Origin: Zestomonas insulae
Lineage (GTDB): Bacteria; Pseudomonadota; Gammaproteobacteria; Pseudomonadales; Pseudomonadaceae
DNA: 64,000 bases
Assembly: GCF_016901015.1 (NCBI RefSeq)
Contig: NZ_JAFEUP010000008.1
Span: 1 to 64,000, forward strand
Direction of reading: 5' to 3'
Shown here: positions 1 to 8,136 of the stretch, piece after piece
Layout: every line of letters begins with the position of its first letter
How positions within the stretch are numbered: position 1 is the first letter of the stretch
The notes under the pieces: model-generated
What the model saw: only the letters and a program-made list of their open reading frames with translations
What the model was told of the DNA's origin: nothing
Databases searched by the model: none
Translations under genes and position numbers: made by a program

Positions 1-61
1 GCTCGGTCACTTGCTTGACCGCTTCGATCTTGAATTCTTCGGGGTAACGCTGGTTGCTCAT
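1..61 (-). CDS. IS3-family transposase OrfA (partial, 5' end only)
   Basis: This is the N-terminal end of a transposase on the minus strand, starting at the ATG at 61-59 and running off the left edge. The twenty visible residues begin MSNQRYPEEFKIEAVKQ, a typical opening of the helix-turn-helix OrfA protein of IS3-family elements (transposase 8 / InsE type), which binds the element's ends. A purine-rich GGAGGTGCC precedes the ATG and fits a ribosome binding site. Whether the transposase is intact cannot be judged. Confidence 0.8.
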   Translation of the reverse strand, partial: MSNQRYPEEFKIEAVKQVTE

Positions 62-123
62 GGCACCTCCTAATGGGCCTCATTATGAGGCTTGGAGGTG
101 TCTACGAAACTAGGGGCGATTCA
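1..123 (-). mobile_element. IS3-family insertion sequence, terminal fragment
   Basis: The first 123 bases look like the 5' end of an IS3-family element read on the minus strand. The start of the first transposase frame lies at 1-61. Between it and the flanking DNA is a terminal sequence (99-123, TGTCTACGAAACTAGGGGCG followed by ATTCA) whose reverse complement begins TGAATCGCCCC, the kind of terminal inverted repeat seen in this family. The other end and the rest of the transposase lie outside the window, so the subgroup and target duplication cannot be read. The boundary at 123 is inferred from the inverted-repeat look. Confidence 0.75.
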
Positions 124-405
124 ATCTGTCCTTTTCAGCTACCCGCGAATCTCAACTCGAACGTGGTTGTCTTTGCCCGCGCTGCTAGGGACGAAAGGGT
201 CAACAATAAAGTTTTCGATTCGGCGCTCAATAAAAATGAGCGCGAAGCGATGGCGAAAATTGAACGTTCTAAACCTAAGCCATCAGAGTCAAAACGGACA
301 CGGGCTTCTCGACCTCCTGTGGCTTCTGATCAGGATCTGGCCGGTGCATTTCACCAAGTGCTCCAGACATTGAAGCCTCCGACCAAGCCGCAGAAGCCTA
401 AGTAG
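124..405 (+). pseudogene. C-terminal remnant of a frame disrupted by the IS element
   Basis: An open frame enters from the insertion-sequence end and runs to a TAG at 403-405. The nearest in-frame ATG (73) lies inside the insertion sequence, so the native start is missing and the element probably inserted in this gene. The remaining sequence of about 93 residues has a basic, proline-rich tail (SKPKPSESKRTRASRPP, ending KPPTKPQKPK). I recognise no family. Base composition is lower in G+C than the core genes to the right, consistent with accessory DNA. It could instead be a short functional protein starting inside the element, but no convincing ribosome site supports that. Confidence 0.45.
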
Positions 406-465
406 AAGCAAGTGTATGGATAGCTCTGAAGAGAAAATGCTCCACAGGCATATTTTGAGATACAG

Positions 466-735
466 ATGACCAACCGCGACCACTACCTGTACCTGCTAGA
501 CCGCTACGGGATCACGCAGGCCAAGAGCGCAACGCTCATTTCCGCGGTGACCCAGCGACCCTGTGCTGCTCGCACGGTTCGCTCCTGGTTGAATGACCCG
601 GATAAGCCAAGCTCCAAGCCGGGAGGCCCTCCCGATTGGGCATTGCAGGGGCTGCTGAAGGCTATTGAGTACATCGAAGCTGCAATGGCCAGCCGGGCAA
701 CGGTGCAAGATCAAGCAAGGGTTGGCAAGGCCTGA
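466..735 (+). CDS. Small HTH-like hypothetical protein (accessory element type)
   Basis: An 89-residue basic protein. Residues 1-45 (beginning MTNRDHYLYLLDRYGITQAK and including AARTVRSWLNDP) read like a short helix-turn-helix in which the frame 'T-V-R-S-W-L' would be the recognition helix; small proteins of this look occur in phages and integrative elements. The rest contains a predicted helix (LQGLLKAIEYIEAAM). It lies between the disrupted frame and the degenerate SulP gene in a lower-G+C stretch, so it is probably part of a decayed mobile region. DNA binding is an inference from the sequence pattern only. No upstream purine box is strong. Confidence 0.5.
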   Translation: MTNRDHYLYLLDRYGITQAKSATLISAVTQRPCAARTVRSWLNDPDKPSSKPGGPPDWALQGLLKAIEYIEAAMASRATVQDQARVGKA

Positions 736-813
736 TGCTCAGCCAGAGAACACTCATGAAGCCATGAACTGTATGGGCCCCTGAGTATGCTGAAGCCAGC
801 GCAAATCGGGGCT

Positions 814-940
814 CGACAGTTTTTATTGGCAAATGATTAGGGCCCAGAGCGGCAATTTGAGGTTTGCGACAGTTTTGAAGCTTTGTCAGAACTGCCTGGA
901 GACCCTGATTTTCGGGGAAGGTTTGCGACAGTTTTTATTG
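814..940 (+). repeat. Three direct copies of a short GCGACAGTTTT-type repeat
   Basis: CGACAGTTTTTATTG occurs at 814-828 and again exactly at 926-940. An intermediate copy, GTTTGCGACAGTTTTGAAG, lies at 862-880 and shares the longer left half (GTTTGCGACAGTTTT) with the third copy at 921-935. The repeats lie exactly at the change from accessory-looking DNA to the SulP remnant, where attachment or transposon end sequences would be expected. Their role is not known to me. Confidence 0.6.
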
Positions 941-1048
941 TCTAAAACCACGCTCGAGCGCGGCGCTGCCTTGATTCCTGTCGGCAAATTGCCTTGGCTG
1001 CTGGGGAGCGCCGCGTTCTCGCCGGCGTGTCAGGCAAGGAGAAGGCGC

Positions 1049-1462
1049 ATGCTGGCCATTCACGAGGCCTGGAAGGCCGGGCTGTTGCGGCGCGAGCACT
1101 GGCTGCGCAACGTGGTTGCCGGGGTGATTGTCGGGGTGCTGGTGTACAGCATCGATGGCCCATTGTTCTTCGGTGCGGCGGAAACCTTCGAGCGGGTGCT
1201 CGCGCATATCCACACCGATCCGCGCGCGCTGGTCATCCGACTGCGGCGGGTGCCGTTCATGGATATCACTGGCTTGCAGATACTGGAGGAAGTCATCCAG
1301 CAGCTGCAGCGCCGGCAGATCCGCGTGGTGCTCTGCGAGGCCAACGCGCGGGTGCTGAGTAAGCTGGGCAAGGCCGGGATCTTGCAGCTGATTGGCAGCC
1401 AGCACTATCACGCCGACTTCTCCACGGCATTAAGCGCTTGCGTCGGCGAACAAGCGGGATAA
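1049..1462 (+). pseudogene. Internally deleted SulP-family anion transporter (STAS domain retained)
   Basis: This 137-codon frame joins the two ends of a SulP permease. Residues 1-31 (LLRREHWLRNVVAGVIVGV) match the cytoplasmic N-terminus and the beginning of the first membrane helix of SulP proteins. From residue 32 onward (VYSIDGPLFFGAAETFERVL and DITGLQILEEVI) it is the C-terminal STAS domain. The 10-14 membrane helices that normally separate them, several hundred residues, are missing, yet the frame is kept across the junction near 1130-1145. The start has a good ribosome site (AAGGAG, 1037-1042). Transport must be lost; a free STAS protein could still be made. An intact copy elsewhere is not excluded. 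Confidence 0.7.
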
Positions 1463-1549
1463 CGATAGAAATGGTCTGTTGAACCTATAGCGTGGACAGC
1501 CACTCAACTGGACTACGCTTCCTTTGTCTACTGGACGGGGGGTTCTCCT

Positions 1550-2731
1550 ATGCTGGCGCAACTGCAGCCGGCCCTGAGCGGACTTAAGCTGCCTGTGCGG
1601 CTTCGCCTGTGGGACGGTAAGGAACTCGACCTCGGCCCCGAGCCGAGCGTCACTCTGGTACTGCACGACCCGAGTATCGTCGCGCAGCTGAGCAATCCCA
1701 GCCTGGATTCGCTCGGCCAGGCCTATGTCGAAGGCAAGCTCGGCCTGGAAGGGCCAATGAGCGAGGTGATCCGCATCGGCGATGCGCTCAGCCTGGCGCT
1801 GGGCGATGGTTCGACCTCGGCGCCGACCCGCGAAGGTCACGACAAGAGCACCGACGCCGAAGCGATCTCCTACCACTACGACCTGTCCAACGAGTTCTAC
1901 GCGCTGTGGCTGGACCGCGAGATGGTCTATTCCTGCGCCTACTACGAGACCGGCAGCGAAGACCTCGAGCAGGCGCAACTGGCCAAGTTGCGCCACCTGT
2001 GCCGCAAGCTGCGCCTACAAGCCGGCGACTACCTGCTGGATGTCGGTTGCGGCTGGGGCGGCCTGGCGCGCTTCGCCGCACGTGAATGCGGCGCACGGGT
2101 GCTCGGCATCACGCTGAGCAAGGAGCAGCTGGCGCTCGGCCGGCAACGGGTCAAGGACGAGGGCCTGGAGGGCCAGGTCGAGCTGCAGCTGCTCGACTAC
2201 CGCGACCTGCCGCAGGACGGCCGCTTCGACAAGGTGGTCAGCGTCGGCATGTTCGAGCACGTCGGCCACGTCAATCTGCCGCTGTACTGCCAACGCCTGT
2301 TCGGCGCGGTGCGCCCCGGCGGCCTGGTAATGAACCACGGCATCACCTCCAGATACCTCGACGGCCGGCCGGTGGGCCGCGGCGCCGGTGCGTTCATCGA
2401 CCGCTACGTATTCCCCCACGGCGAACTGCCGCACCTGGCGCGGATGGTTGGTGACCTCAGCGAGGTGGGCCTCGAGGTGGTCGACGTGGAAAGCCTGCGC
2501 CTGCACTACGCACGTACCCTGAATTTCTGGAGCCAGCGCCTGGAAGGTCGGCTGGACGAGGCGGCGCGGCTGGTCAGCGAGCAGACCCTGCGCATCTGGC
2601 GGCTGTACCTGGCCGGCTGCGCCTACGCGTTCAGCCAGGGCTGGATCAACCTGCACCAGATCCTCGCGCTGAAGCCGCTGCCCGGCGGCGGTCACGAGCT
2701 GCCGTGGAGCCGCGCCGACCTGTACCGCTGA
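1550..2731 (+). CDS. cfa: Cyclopropane-fatty-acyl-phospholipid synthase
   Basis: This 393-residue protein is a SAM-dependent enzyme that adds a methylene bridge to the double bond of unsaturated phospholipid acyl chains in the inner membrane. The class I methyltransferase motif VGCGWGG is at residues 165-171, preceded by the conserved SYHYDLSNEFY stretch (107-117) and followed by VGMFEHVGH and NHGI, all typical of the CFA family. The length is normal. The start is supported by a GGGGGG-rich stretch and its fit to the family N-terminus. In Pseudomonas such genes are often RpoS-dependent; a CTATAG stretch at about 1485-1490 could be a -10 box, but this is weak. It converges with the cardiolipin synthase gene, leaving only six bases between stops, so both phospholipid genes sit together. 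Confidence 0.93.
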   Translation: MLAQLQPALSGLKLPVRLRLWDGKELDLGPEPSVTLVLHDPSIVAQLSNPSLDSLGQAYVEGKLGLEGPMSEVIRIGDALSLALGDGSTSAPTREGHDKSTDAEAISYHYDLSNEFYALWLDREMVYSCAYYETGSEDLEQAQLAKLRHLCRKLRLQAGDYLLDVGCGWGGLARFAARECGARVLGITLSKEQLALGRQRVKDEGLEGQVELQLLDYRDLPQDGRFDKVVSVGMFEHVGHVNLPLYCQRLFGAVRPGGLVMNHGITSRYLDGRPVGRGAGAFIDRYVFPHGELPHLARMVGDLSEVGLEVVDVESLRLHYARTLNFWSQRLEGRLDEAARLVSEQTLRIWRLYLAGCAYAFSQGWINLHQILALKPLPGGGHELPWSRADLYR

Positions 2732-2737
2732 AGCCGC

Positions 2738-4177
2738 TCAGAGAATCGGCGAAATCAATCGGGCGACGCGCATGCCCAGCTGGCGCAGGCGGTTGATCTG
2801 TTGGTCGTCCTCTTCGCGCAGCTCGCGCGCCAGGGCGAAGTCGGCCTCCAGCATGTCCTGCACCCGCGCGGCGAAGCCGCTGTCGTGCACCAGCAGCATG
2901 ATCTCGAAGTTCAGCCGGAACGAGCGGTTATCCAGATTGGCGCTGCCCACCGCGGCGCTGCAGTCGTCGATCAGCAGCACCTTCTGATGCAGGAAGCCCG
3001 GCAGGTAGCGGAAGATGCGCACCCCGACGCGCAGCGCCTCGAAGGCGAACAGGCTGGAGGCGGCATAGACCATGCGGTGATCGGGGCGCGCCGGCAGCAG
3101 GATGCGCACGTCGACGCCGCGCAGCACTGCCAGGTGCAGGGCGGCGAACACCGCCTCGTCGGGGATGAAGTACGGCGTGGTGATCCACAGGCGCTGGCGC
3201 GCGGCATTGATCGCCTCGACGAAGAACAGCGAACAGGTGTCCTGCGGATCGGCGGGGCCGCTGGCGAGCAGCTGGCAGAGCATCTCGCCGTTGCCGAAGT
3301 CCTCGGCGAGCAGCAGCGGCGGCAGGCGGCGCGCCGCCCAGTACCAGTCCTCGGCGAATGACTCCTGCAGACAGGTCAGCACCGGCCCACGCAGTTCGAC
3401 ATGGGTGTCGCGCCACGGCGACAGCGGCGGCTTGCCGCCGAGGTACTCGTCGCCGACGTTGTGGCCGCCGAGGAAGCCGATCGTACCGTCGACCACCACC
3501 ACCTTGCGGTGATTGCGGAAATTCAGCTGGAAGCGATTGATCAGCCCACGTCGGGTGGCGAAGCTGCGCACCTGCACGCCCCCGGCGCGCAGGCGCTCGC
3601 CGTAGGCGCGCGGCAGGTCGTGGCTGCCGATGCCGTCGTAGAGCAGGAATACTTCGACCCCGGCGGCGGCGCGCGCCAGCAACAGGTCGGCGAGGCGCCG
3701 GCCGAGCGCATCGTCGTGGACGATGAAGAACTGCACCAGCACCACCTGTTTGGCCGCGGCGATGGCAGCGAAGATCGCCTCGAAGGTCGCCTCGCCATTG
3801 ATCAGCAGGCGCACCTGGTTGTGCGCCAGCGGCGGCATGGAACCCAGGCGCGGCATCGCCAGCAGGTTGCCGGAATCCAGCGAGCGGCGCGCGGCGACCG
3901 CTTCGCTGACCCAGTCGCGCCAATCCAGGCCGGCCATCGCCACATGCATCTCACGGTTGGCCTGACGGCGCGCGCGGATGTAGGCGTCGAAGCTGCTGCG
4001 GCCGAACACCAGGTAGGGCAGCAGGGTCAGGTAGGGCATGAACAGCAGCGACAGCGCCCAGGCGATCGCGCCTTGCGCGGTGCGCACGGTGAATACCGCG
4101 TGCAGCGCGGCGATCACACCGAGGACGTGGGTGAGGGCGATCAGGTAGCCGAACAGGTGGGGGATGCCGAACTCCAT
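2738..4177 (-). CDS. cls: Cardiolipin synthase (phospholipase D family)
   Basis: This 479-residue membrane enzyme condenses two phosphatidylglycerol molecules into cardiolipin and glycerol. Two N-terminal hydrophobic segments (about residues 8-30 and 38-60) anchor it. Two HKD motifs of the phospholipase D superfamily follow: HRKVVVVD near residue 222 and HQKVLLID near 400, the second followed by the usual SANLDNRS. Length and order are standard for bacterial ClsA/ClsB proteins; I cannot tell which paralogue it is, though the two N-terminal helices favour the ClsA type. Start is the ATG at 4177. It is the only gene on its strand here and converges with cfa. Confidence 0.93.
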   Translation of the reverse strand: MEFGIPHLFGYLIALTHVLGVIAALHAVFTVRTAQGAIAWALSLLFMPYLTLLPYLVFGRSSFDAYIRARRQANREMHVAMAGLDWRDWVSEAVAARRSLDSGNLLAMPRLGSMPPLAHNQVRLLINGEATFEAIFAAIAAAKQVVLVQFFIVHDDALGRRLADLLLARAAAGVEVFLLYDGIGSHDLPRAYGERLRAGGVQVRSFATRRGLINRFQLNFRNHRKVVVVDGTIGFLGGHNVGDEYLGGKPPLSPWRDTHVELRGPVLTCLQESFAEDWYWAARRLPPLLLAEDFGNGEMLCQLLASGPADPQDTCSLFFVEAINAARQRLWITTPYFIPDEAVFAALHLAVLRGVDVRILLPARPDHRMVYAASSLFAFEALRVGVRIFRYLPGFLHQKVLLIDDCSAAVGSANLDNRSFRLNFEIMLLVHDSGFAARVQDMLEADFALARELREEDDQQINRLRQLGMRVARLISPIL

Positions 4178-4256
4178 GGCGCGATCTGCATGCGAAGACC
4201 CCTACAGCCTAACCGAGGCGCCGGCGAATTGCCGGCGGGTTCCACGTGAAACCCCG

Positions 4257-4610
4257 TTAGCGCGCCATCCACACACCCTTGCTCTGCCGTTCGCAGTAGG
4301 GCTTGAGGTAGTTGGCGTCGCTGGCCACGCCGTAGTAGTGGATGTCCTGGCGGTAGGGCAGGTTGGAGACCTGGGCGTTGCGGCATACGCCGAACGAGCC
4401 GCCCGGGCACTGGGCGACGAACTCCACCTCGACCTTCTGGCCCTTGAGCTGCGGCTGGCAGAAACCGTCGCGGAACAGTTGCGGCGGAATGCTCTGGTTC
4501 TGCTGGCAGACTTTCACGTCCAGGCGGTCGCCCTGGCTGTGCACCACGCAGGCTTCGGCGTGCGCCAGCAGCGGCAGGGCGGTGAAGAGCAGGGCGAGCA
4601 AGGGGCGCAT
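4257..4610 (-). CDS. Secreted small conserved protein, function unknown
   Basis: A 117-residue protein with a clear signal peptide: MRPLLALLFTALPLLAHAEA with a likely cut after AHA. The mature part has six cysteines (ACVVHS, KVCQQN, GFCQPQ, AQCPGG, GVCRNA, PYCERQ), suggesting a disulfide-bonded periplasmic domain. I chose the ATG at 4610 because GGAG lies 8 bases upstream and the signal peptide begins there; an ATG ten codons earlier would add a charged stretch that breaks the signal. I recognise related Pseudomonas proteins only as conserved hypotheticals. It diverges from the COG0523 GTPase gene, with 74 bases between starts; a shared role in metal handling is possible but not shown. Confidence 0.65.
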   Translation of the reverse strand: MRPLLALLFTALPLLAHAEACVVHSQGDRLDVKVCQQNQSIPPQLFRDGFCQPQLKGQKVEVEFVAQCPGGSFGVCRNAQVSNLPYRQDIHYYGVASDANYLKPYCERQSKGVWMAR

Positions 4611-4684
4611 GGACGGTCTCCGCAAATCGATGCGCCGCACTCTAGGGCTTTCCCAATCCCCTCGACAAGCGGCAGGATGCGCAG

Positions 4685-5653
4685 ATGCTCACTCAGATTC
4701 CTACTCACCTGATCGGCGGCCCGCTCGGCGCCGGCAAGACCAGCCTGCTCCGCCAACTGCTCGCCCAGCGTCCGCCGCACGAGCGCTGGGCCGTGCTGAT
4801 CAATGAATTCGGCCAGATCGGCCTGGATGCCGCGCTGCTCAGCGAGGCCGCCGCCGGCGTGCAGCTCGCCGAGGTGGCCGGCGGCTGCCTGTGCTGCGTC
4901 AACGGCGCGCCGTTCCAGGTCGGCCTGACCCGCCTGTTGCGCCAGGCGCGGCCGCAGCGGCTGTTCATCGAACCGTCCGGCCTCGGCCATCCCGCCGAAC
5001 TGCTGCGCCAGTTGCGCGCCGCGCCGTGGCAGAGCGTGCTCGCCGTGCAACCGCCGGTGCTGGTGCTGGATGCCGCTGCGCTAGCCAGTGGCGCAGCGTT
5101 GCCGGACAGCCAGCAGGCCGCACTCGGCGAGGCGGCGTTGCTGGTGCTGAACAAGGCCGAGAGTCTCGATGCTGCGGCGCGCGCGCAACTGGGGGCGCAG
5201 CTACCGGCCATCCCACATTACTGGACCAGTCAGGGCCAGCTGCCGTTTGCCGCACTGCCCGGCCATGCGCTGCACGCCGGCACCCCGGCGCTGGAGCACT
5301 TGGCCCAAGGCGCGACGCCGCTGGCGGCGATGTGGCGCGATCCCGCCGAGCCGCTCTGCCAGGTGCAGGCGCTGGCCGACGGCTGGAGCATCGGCTGGCG
5401 CTGGCACCCTAGCCAGCAGTTCGAGCTGCCGCGCGTGCAGCAGTGGCTGGCCGCACTGCCCTGGCAGCGCGCCAAGCTGGTTCTGCACAGCGCTGCGGGC
5501 TGGTACTCGGCCAATGCGCTGGGCGGCGAAGCGCTGGCCTGGCGCAATAGCGAATGGCGCAAGGATTCGCGCCTAGAGCTGATCTTCAACACCGCCCAGG
5601 ACGCCGCCGCACTGCAGGCCGGCATGGCCGCCTGCCGGGCCAGTGCCGCTTAG
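4685..5653 (+). CDS. COG0523 / CobW-family GTP-binding metallochaperone-like protein
   Basis: A 322-residue G3E-family GTPase. The P-loop GGPLGAGKT is at residues 11-19, and the family's metal-binding signature GGCLCC is at about residues 66-71. Residues ILIEPSG-type switch sequence (LFIEPSGLGHP) and a base-specificity motif NKAE (usual NKxD, with Glu here) follow, and a C-terminal CobW_C-like domain ends the protein. Members insert or deliver Zn, Co or Ni to client proteins; the client is not evident from neighbours, and I see no Zur-like palindrome upstream. The start ATG has GGCAGGATGCGC in front. The stop overlaps the stop of the converging anchored RTX-like gene by a few bases. Confidence 0.88.
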   Translation: MLTQIPTHLIGGPLGAGKTSLLRQLLAQRPPHERWAVLINEFGQIGLDAALLSEAAAGVQLAEVAGGCLCCVNGAPFQVGLTRLLRQARPQRLFIEPSGLGHPAELLRQLRAAPWQSVLAVQPPVLVLDAAALASGAALPDSQQAALGEAALLVLNKAESLDAAARAQLGAQLPAIPHYWTSQGQLPFAALPGHALHAGTPALEHLAQGATPLAAMWRDPAEPLCQVQALADGWSIGWRWHPSQQFELPRVQQWLAALPWQRAKLVLHSAAGWYSANALGGEALAWRNSEWRKDSRLELIFNTAQDAAALQAGMAACRASAA

Positions 5654-7080
5654 CGCGCGGCGCTGCTCAGCTCGGCGCTGGGGTCGTCGGCGAACACTAG
5701 GTTGAAGCAGGCATTGCCGCCCTTGAACTCGAGGCTGTCGCCGTTGCGGTGGCGCAGCAGGTTGCCGTCCCAGGTCAGGTCGGCAGGGGCGATGCCCGGG
5801 CCGAAGACGATGAAGTTGTTGAAGCGCCAGCGGTATTCAAGCTGCGCGGCGCCCGGTGTGCTGGCGGCGTCGAAGCGTGCGTTGTGACAGGTCTTGTCGA
5901 GGATGTCGTGGCCCCAGCCGCGCTCGAACAGCAGCACGTCGGCGCCCCAGCCAGCATCCAGGCTGTCGTCGCCGCTGCCGCCGTAGATCAGGTCGTTGCC
6001 CCAGGCATCGTCGAGCAGGTCCTTGCCGCCGCCGCCGTAGAACTGTGTATTGCCGAAGCCGCACTCGGCGATGTTTGGCCCGTCGTCGCCCTGCAAGGCG
6101 CTGTCGCCATGGCTGGGGCAGACCAGTTGGCCGCGTGCGTCGGCGACGATCGCCGGGCGCGAGGCGAGGTCGAGCGGCTGCAACTCGAGCAGCGTGCCGC
6201 CACTGGCCATGTCCATCGAGGCGAGTCGCGGCGGCAGCACGCCGCGCTCGATCAGCTGGCGCACGACGTTGCGTAGGTCGTCGACGCTGTGCACCTGCGC
6301 GGCGTTGGCTGGCGCCGGCGCGGCCTCGGCGACCGCGGTCACCGGCACGGCAGCCGGCGGTGCCGGCGTGGTCGGGCTGGGCGTGGCCAGCGGGGTGGCG
6401 AACGGCGGGCTGTTCAGCGCCGGCGCGTAGCTGCCCTGGAAGCTCTGCACCTGCAGCCCGGTGACCTGTTCGGTGGCGGCGATCAGGCTGCGGAACTGCG
6501 CCTTCTCGTCGTTCTGCCAGGCGTAGCCGTACAGGCTGCAGGTCTGCACGCGGCTGAGCTTGACCAGCTCGATGGTGGCCAGCGGCCGGGTCAGGCCGAG
6601 TGCGCGCTTGAGCCGGCCGCCCCAGCTCGGATCCGCGCGACGCTGCAGGCGCACTTCGGCGACCGCGTCGGCGACGAAGATGCGGCGGATGTCGGCGTCA
6701 CTGGCCAGGCTGAGGTTCCAGATGCTGCGGTCATAGCTGGTCAGCAGCAGGTTGGCCGGCTGCGCGCCGGCGCCCAGTTCGATGCGCGGCATACCGCCGT
6801 ACACGCCGAACAGCTGCAGCGCCTGTTGCGGCGCGCTGGCGCGGCGACTGACGAAGGCCGAGAGCTTGTCCTGCGAGCGGTCGTCCACGCTGTTCGGCAG
6901 GGTCGCAGTCTGCCACGCCTGCTGGCGCAGGGCCTGGCAGTCCAGCGCGGGTGCCGGCCAGGCGGCGAAATCGCGGCGGTTGAGGGGCGCTTCCTCGGCC
7001 GGCAACTGCGGGATCAGCCACAGGGCCAGCAACAGGGCGCCGGCCAGCGCACTGGCCAGGGCAAGCAGAAGGGTACGCAT
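5650..7080 (-). CDS. Membrane-anchored or exported protein with RTX-like calcium-binding repeats
   Basis: A 476-residue protein with an N-terminal hydrophobic segment (residues 3-24, LLLALASALAGALLLALW) that can act as a signal anchor. Residues 25-220 form an unrecognised domain with cysteines at about 47 and 183. A Pro/Ala/Thr-rich linker follows at about 222-260. Near residues 345-395 there are tandem glycine/aspartate nonapeptides (GGGGKDLLD, DAWGNDLIY, GGSGDDSLD) of the hemolysin-type calcium-binding kind. RTX proteins usually leave by type I secretion with an uncleaved C-terminal signal and no N-terminal signal; here an N-terminal export segment exists and no type I transporter is nearby. 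Function unknown. Start chosen at the ATG at 7080, in front of the hydrophobic segment. Confidence 0.7.
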   Translation of the reverse strand: MRTLLLALASALAGALLLALWLIPQLPAEEAPLNRRDFAAWPAPALDCQALRQQAWQTATLPNSVDDRSQDKLSAFVSRRASAPQQALQLFGVYGGMPRIELGAGAQPANLLLTSYDRSIWNLSLASDADIRRIFVADAVAEVRLQRRADPSWGGRLKRALGLTRPLATIELVKLSRVQTCSLYGYAWQNDEKAQFRSLIAATEQVTGLQVQSFQGSYAPALNSPPFATPLATPSPTTPAPPAAVPVTAVAEAAPAPANAAQVHSVDDLRNVVRQLIERGVLPPRLASMDMASGGTLLELQPLDLASRPAIVADARGQLVCPSHGDSALQGDDGPNIAECGFGNTQFYGGGGKDLLDDAWGNDLIYGGSGDDSLDAGWGADVLLFERGWGHDILDKTCHNARFDAASTPGAAQLEYRWRFNNFIVFGPGIAPADLTWDGNLLRHRNGDSLEFKGGNACFNLVFADDPSAELSSAAR

Positions 7081-7186
7081 CGTTCACATCCGTGTGGTTG
7101 GCGAAGCGCGCAGCTTAGCAAGGCCGCGGTTTTTCCGCCGCGCGCCGGGCGGCTAAACTGCGCGCCTGACGTTCGAGAGCTCCGCG

Positions 7187-8065
7187 ATGATTCTGCACCC
7201 TTGGTCCCACGCCAGTTCCGCCGGTTTCACCCTGCGCGGCTGGCACAGCGAACCCTCCGGCAAGCCGCTGCTGCACTTCCTGCATGGCAACGGCTTCTGT
7301 GGCCGCACCTACGAACCCCTGCTCAAGCGCCTGGTCGGCGAGTTCGACCTGTGGCTGTGCGACAGCCAGGGGCATGGCGACAGCGACCACGGCGGCCGTT
7401 TCCACGGCTGGAACCGCAGCGCCGAACTGGCCGTGGAGGCCTTCGAGGCCGGGCGCGGGCGCTTCGGCGCGGTGCCGCGTTTCGCCGTCGGGCACAGTTT
7501 CGGCGGGGTGCTGAGCAGCCTGATCCTCGGCAAGTGGCCGACGCTGTTCGAGCGGGCGGTGCTGCTCGATCCGGTGCTGTTCAGCCCGACCATGATCGGC
7601 GTGATGAGCTTCGCCGAGGTGCTTGGCGTGCACCGCAAGACCAGCATGGCGGCGCGTGCGGCGGCGCGGCGCAGCCGCTGGGCGGATCGTCCGGCAGCCT
7701 ACGCCGCATTGCACGGGCGCGGCATCTACAAAGGCTGGACCGACGATGCGCTGTGGGCCTTCGTCGATCACGCGTTGGGCGAGGTGGATGGCGGCGTGCA
7801 GCTGAAGTGCCGGCCGAGTCGCGAGGCGGAAATCTTCTCCTCGACACCCAAGCGCCTGTGGTCGTCGCTGAACAAGATCGTCACGCCGAGCCTGCTGCTC
7901 TACGGCCGCCACACCTATCCGTTCGTGGTCAAGTCGGCGGCGCGCCTCAGCGCCGCCAACGGCCATGTGCGCGCCCACCAGGTCGAGGGCGGGCACTGCT
8001 TCATGCAGGAGTTCCCCGAGGACAGCGCGGCGCGGGTCGCCGACTTCCTGCTGCAGCGCAGCTAG
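7187..8065 (+). CDS. Alpha/beta-fold hydrolase
   Basis: A 292-residue alpha/beta hydrolase. The oxyanion-hole stretch HGNGFCGRTY is near residue 29, the nucleophile elbow GHSFGG is near residues 103-108, and the catalytic His is likely in GGHCFMQE near the C-terminus. An acid residue in a loop (TLFERAVLLDPVLF or YGRHTYPF region) completes the triad. No signal peptide is visible, so it is cytoplasmic. Related proteins in Pseudomonas are annotated only as hydrolases, and the substrate is unknown. Start ATG at 7187; the preceding bases GAGAGCTCCGCG give a moderate ribosome site. It converges with kgtP across a strong terminator. Confidence 0.85.
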   Translation: MILHPWSHASSAGFTLRGWHSEPSGKPLLHFLHGNGFCGRTYEPLLKRLVGEFDLWLCDSQGHGDSDHGGRFHGWNRSAELAVEAFEAGRGRFGAVPRFAVGHSFGGVLSSLILGKWPTLFERAVLLDPVLFSPTMIGVMSFAEVLGVHRKTSMAARAAARRSRWADRPAAYAALHGRGIYKGWTDDALWAFVDHALGEVDGGVQLKCRPSREAEIFSSTPKRLWSSLNKIVTPSLLLYGRHTYPFVVKSAARLSAANGHVRAHQVEGGHCFMQEFPEDSAARVADFLLQRS

Positions 8066-8079
8066 GCCCCCAGAACGCA

Positions 8080-8117
8080 ACAACCCGCTGGGCGGCGGGT
8101 GCCGCCCAGCGGGTTGT
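8080..8117. terminator. Bidirectional hairpin terminator between hydrolase and kgtP
   Basis: A 16-base perfect stem, CAACCCGCTGGGCGGC at 8081-8096, pairs with 8101-8116 around a four-base loop. It lies between two converging genes. There is no long T-run, so it may act as a hairpin stop or an mRNA 3' end protector in either direction. Confidence 0.75.
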
Positions 8118-8136
8118 CGTGACCAGCAGCGCGCGC

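Noticed and set aside
4611..4684. Zur box upstream of the COG0523 GTPase
   Set aside because: No palindrome of the expected type between the divergent genes.
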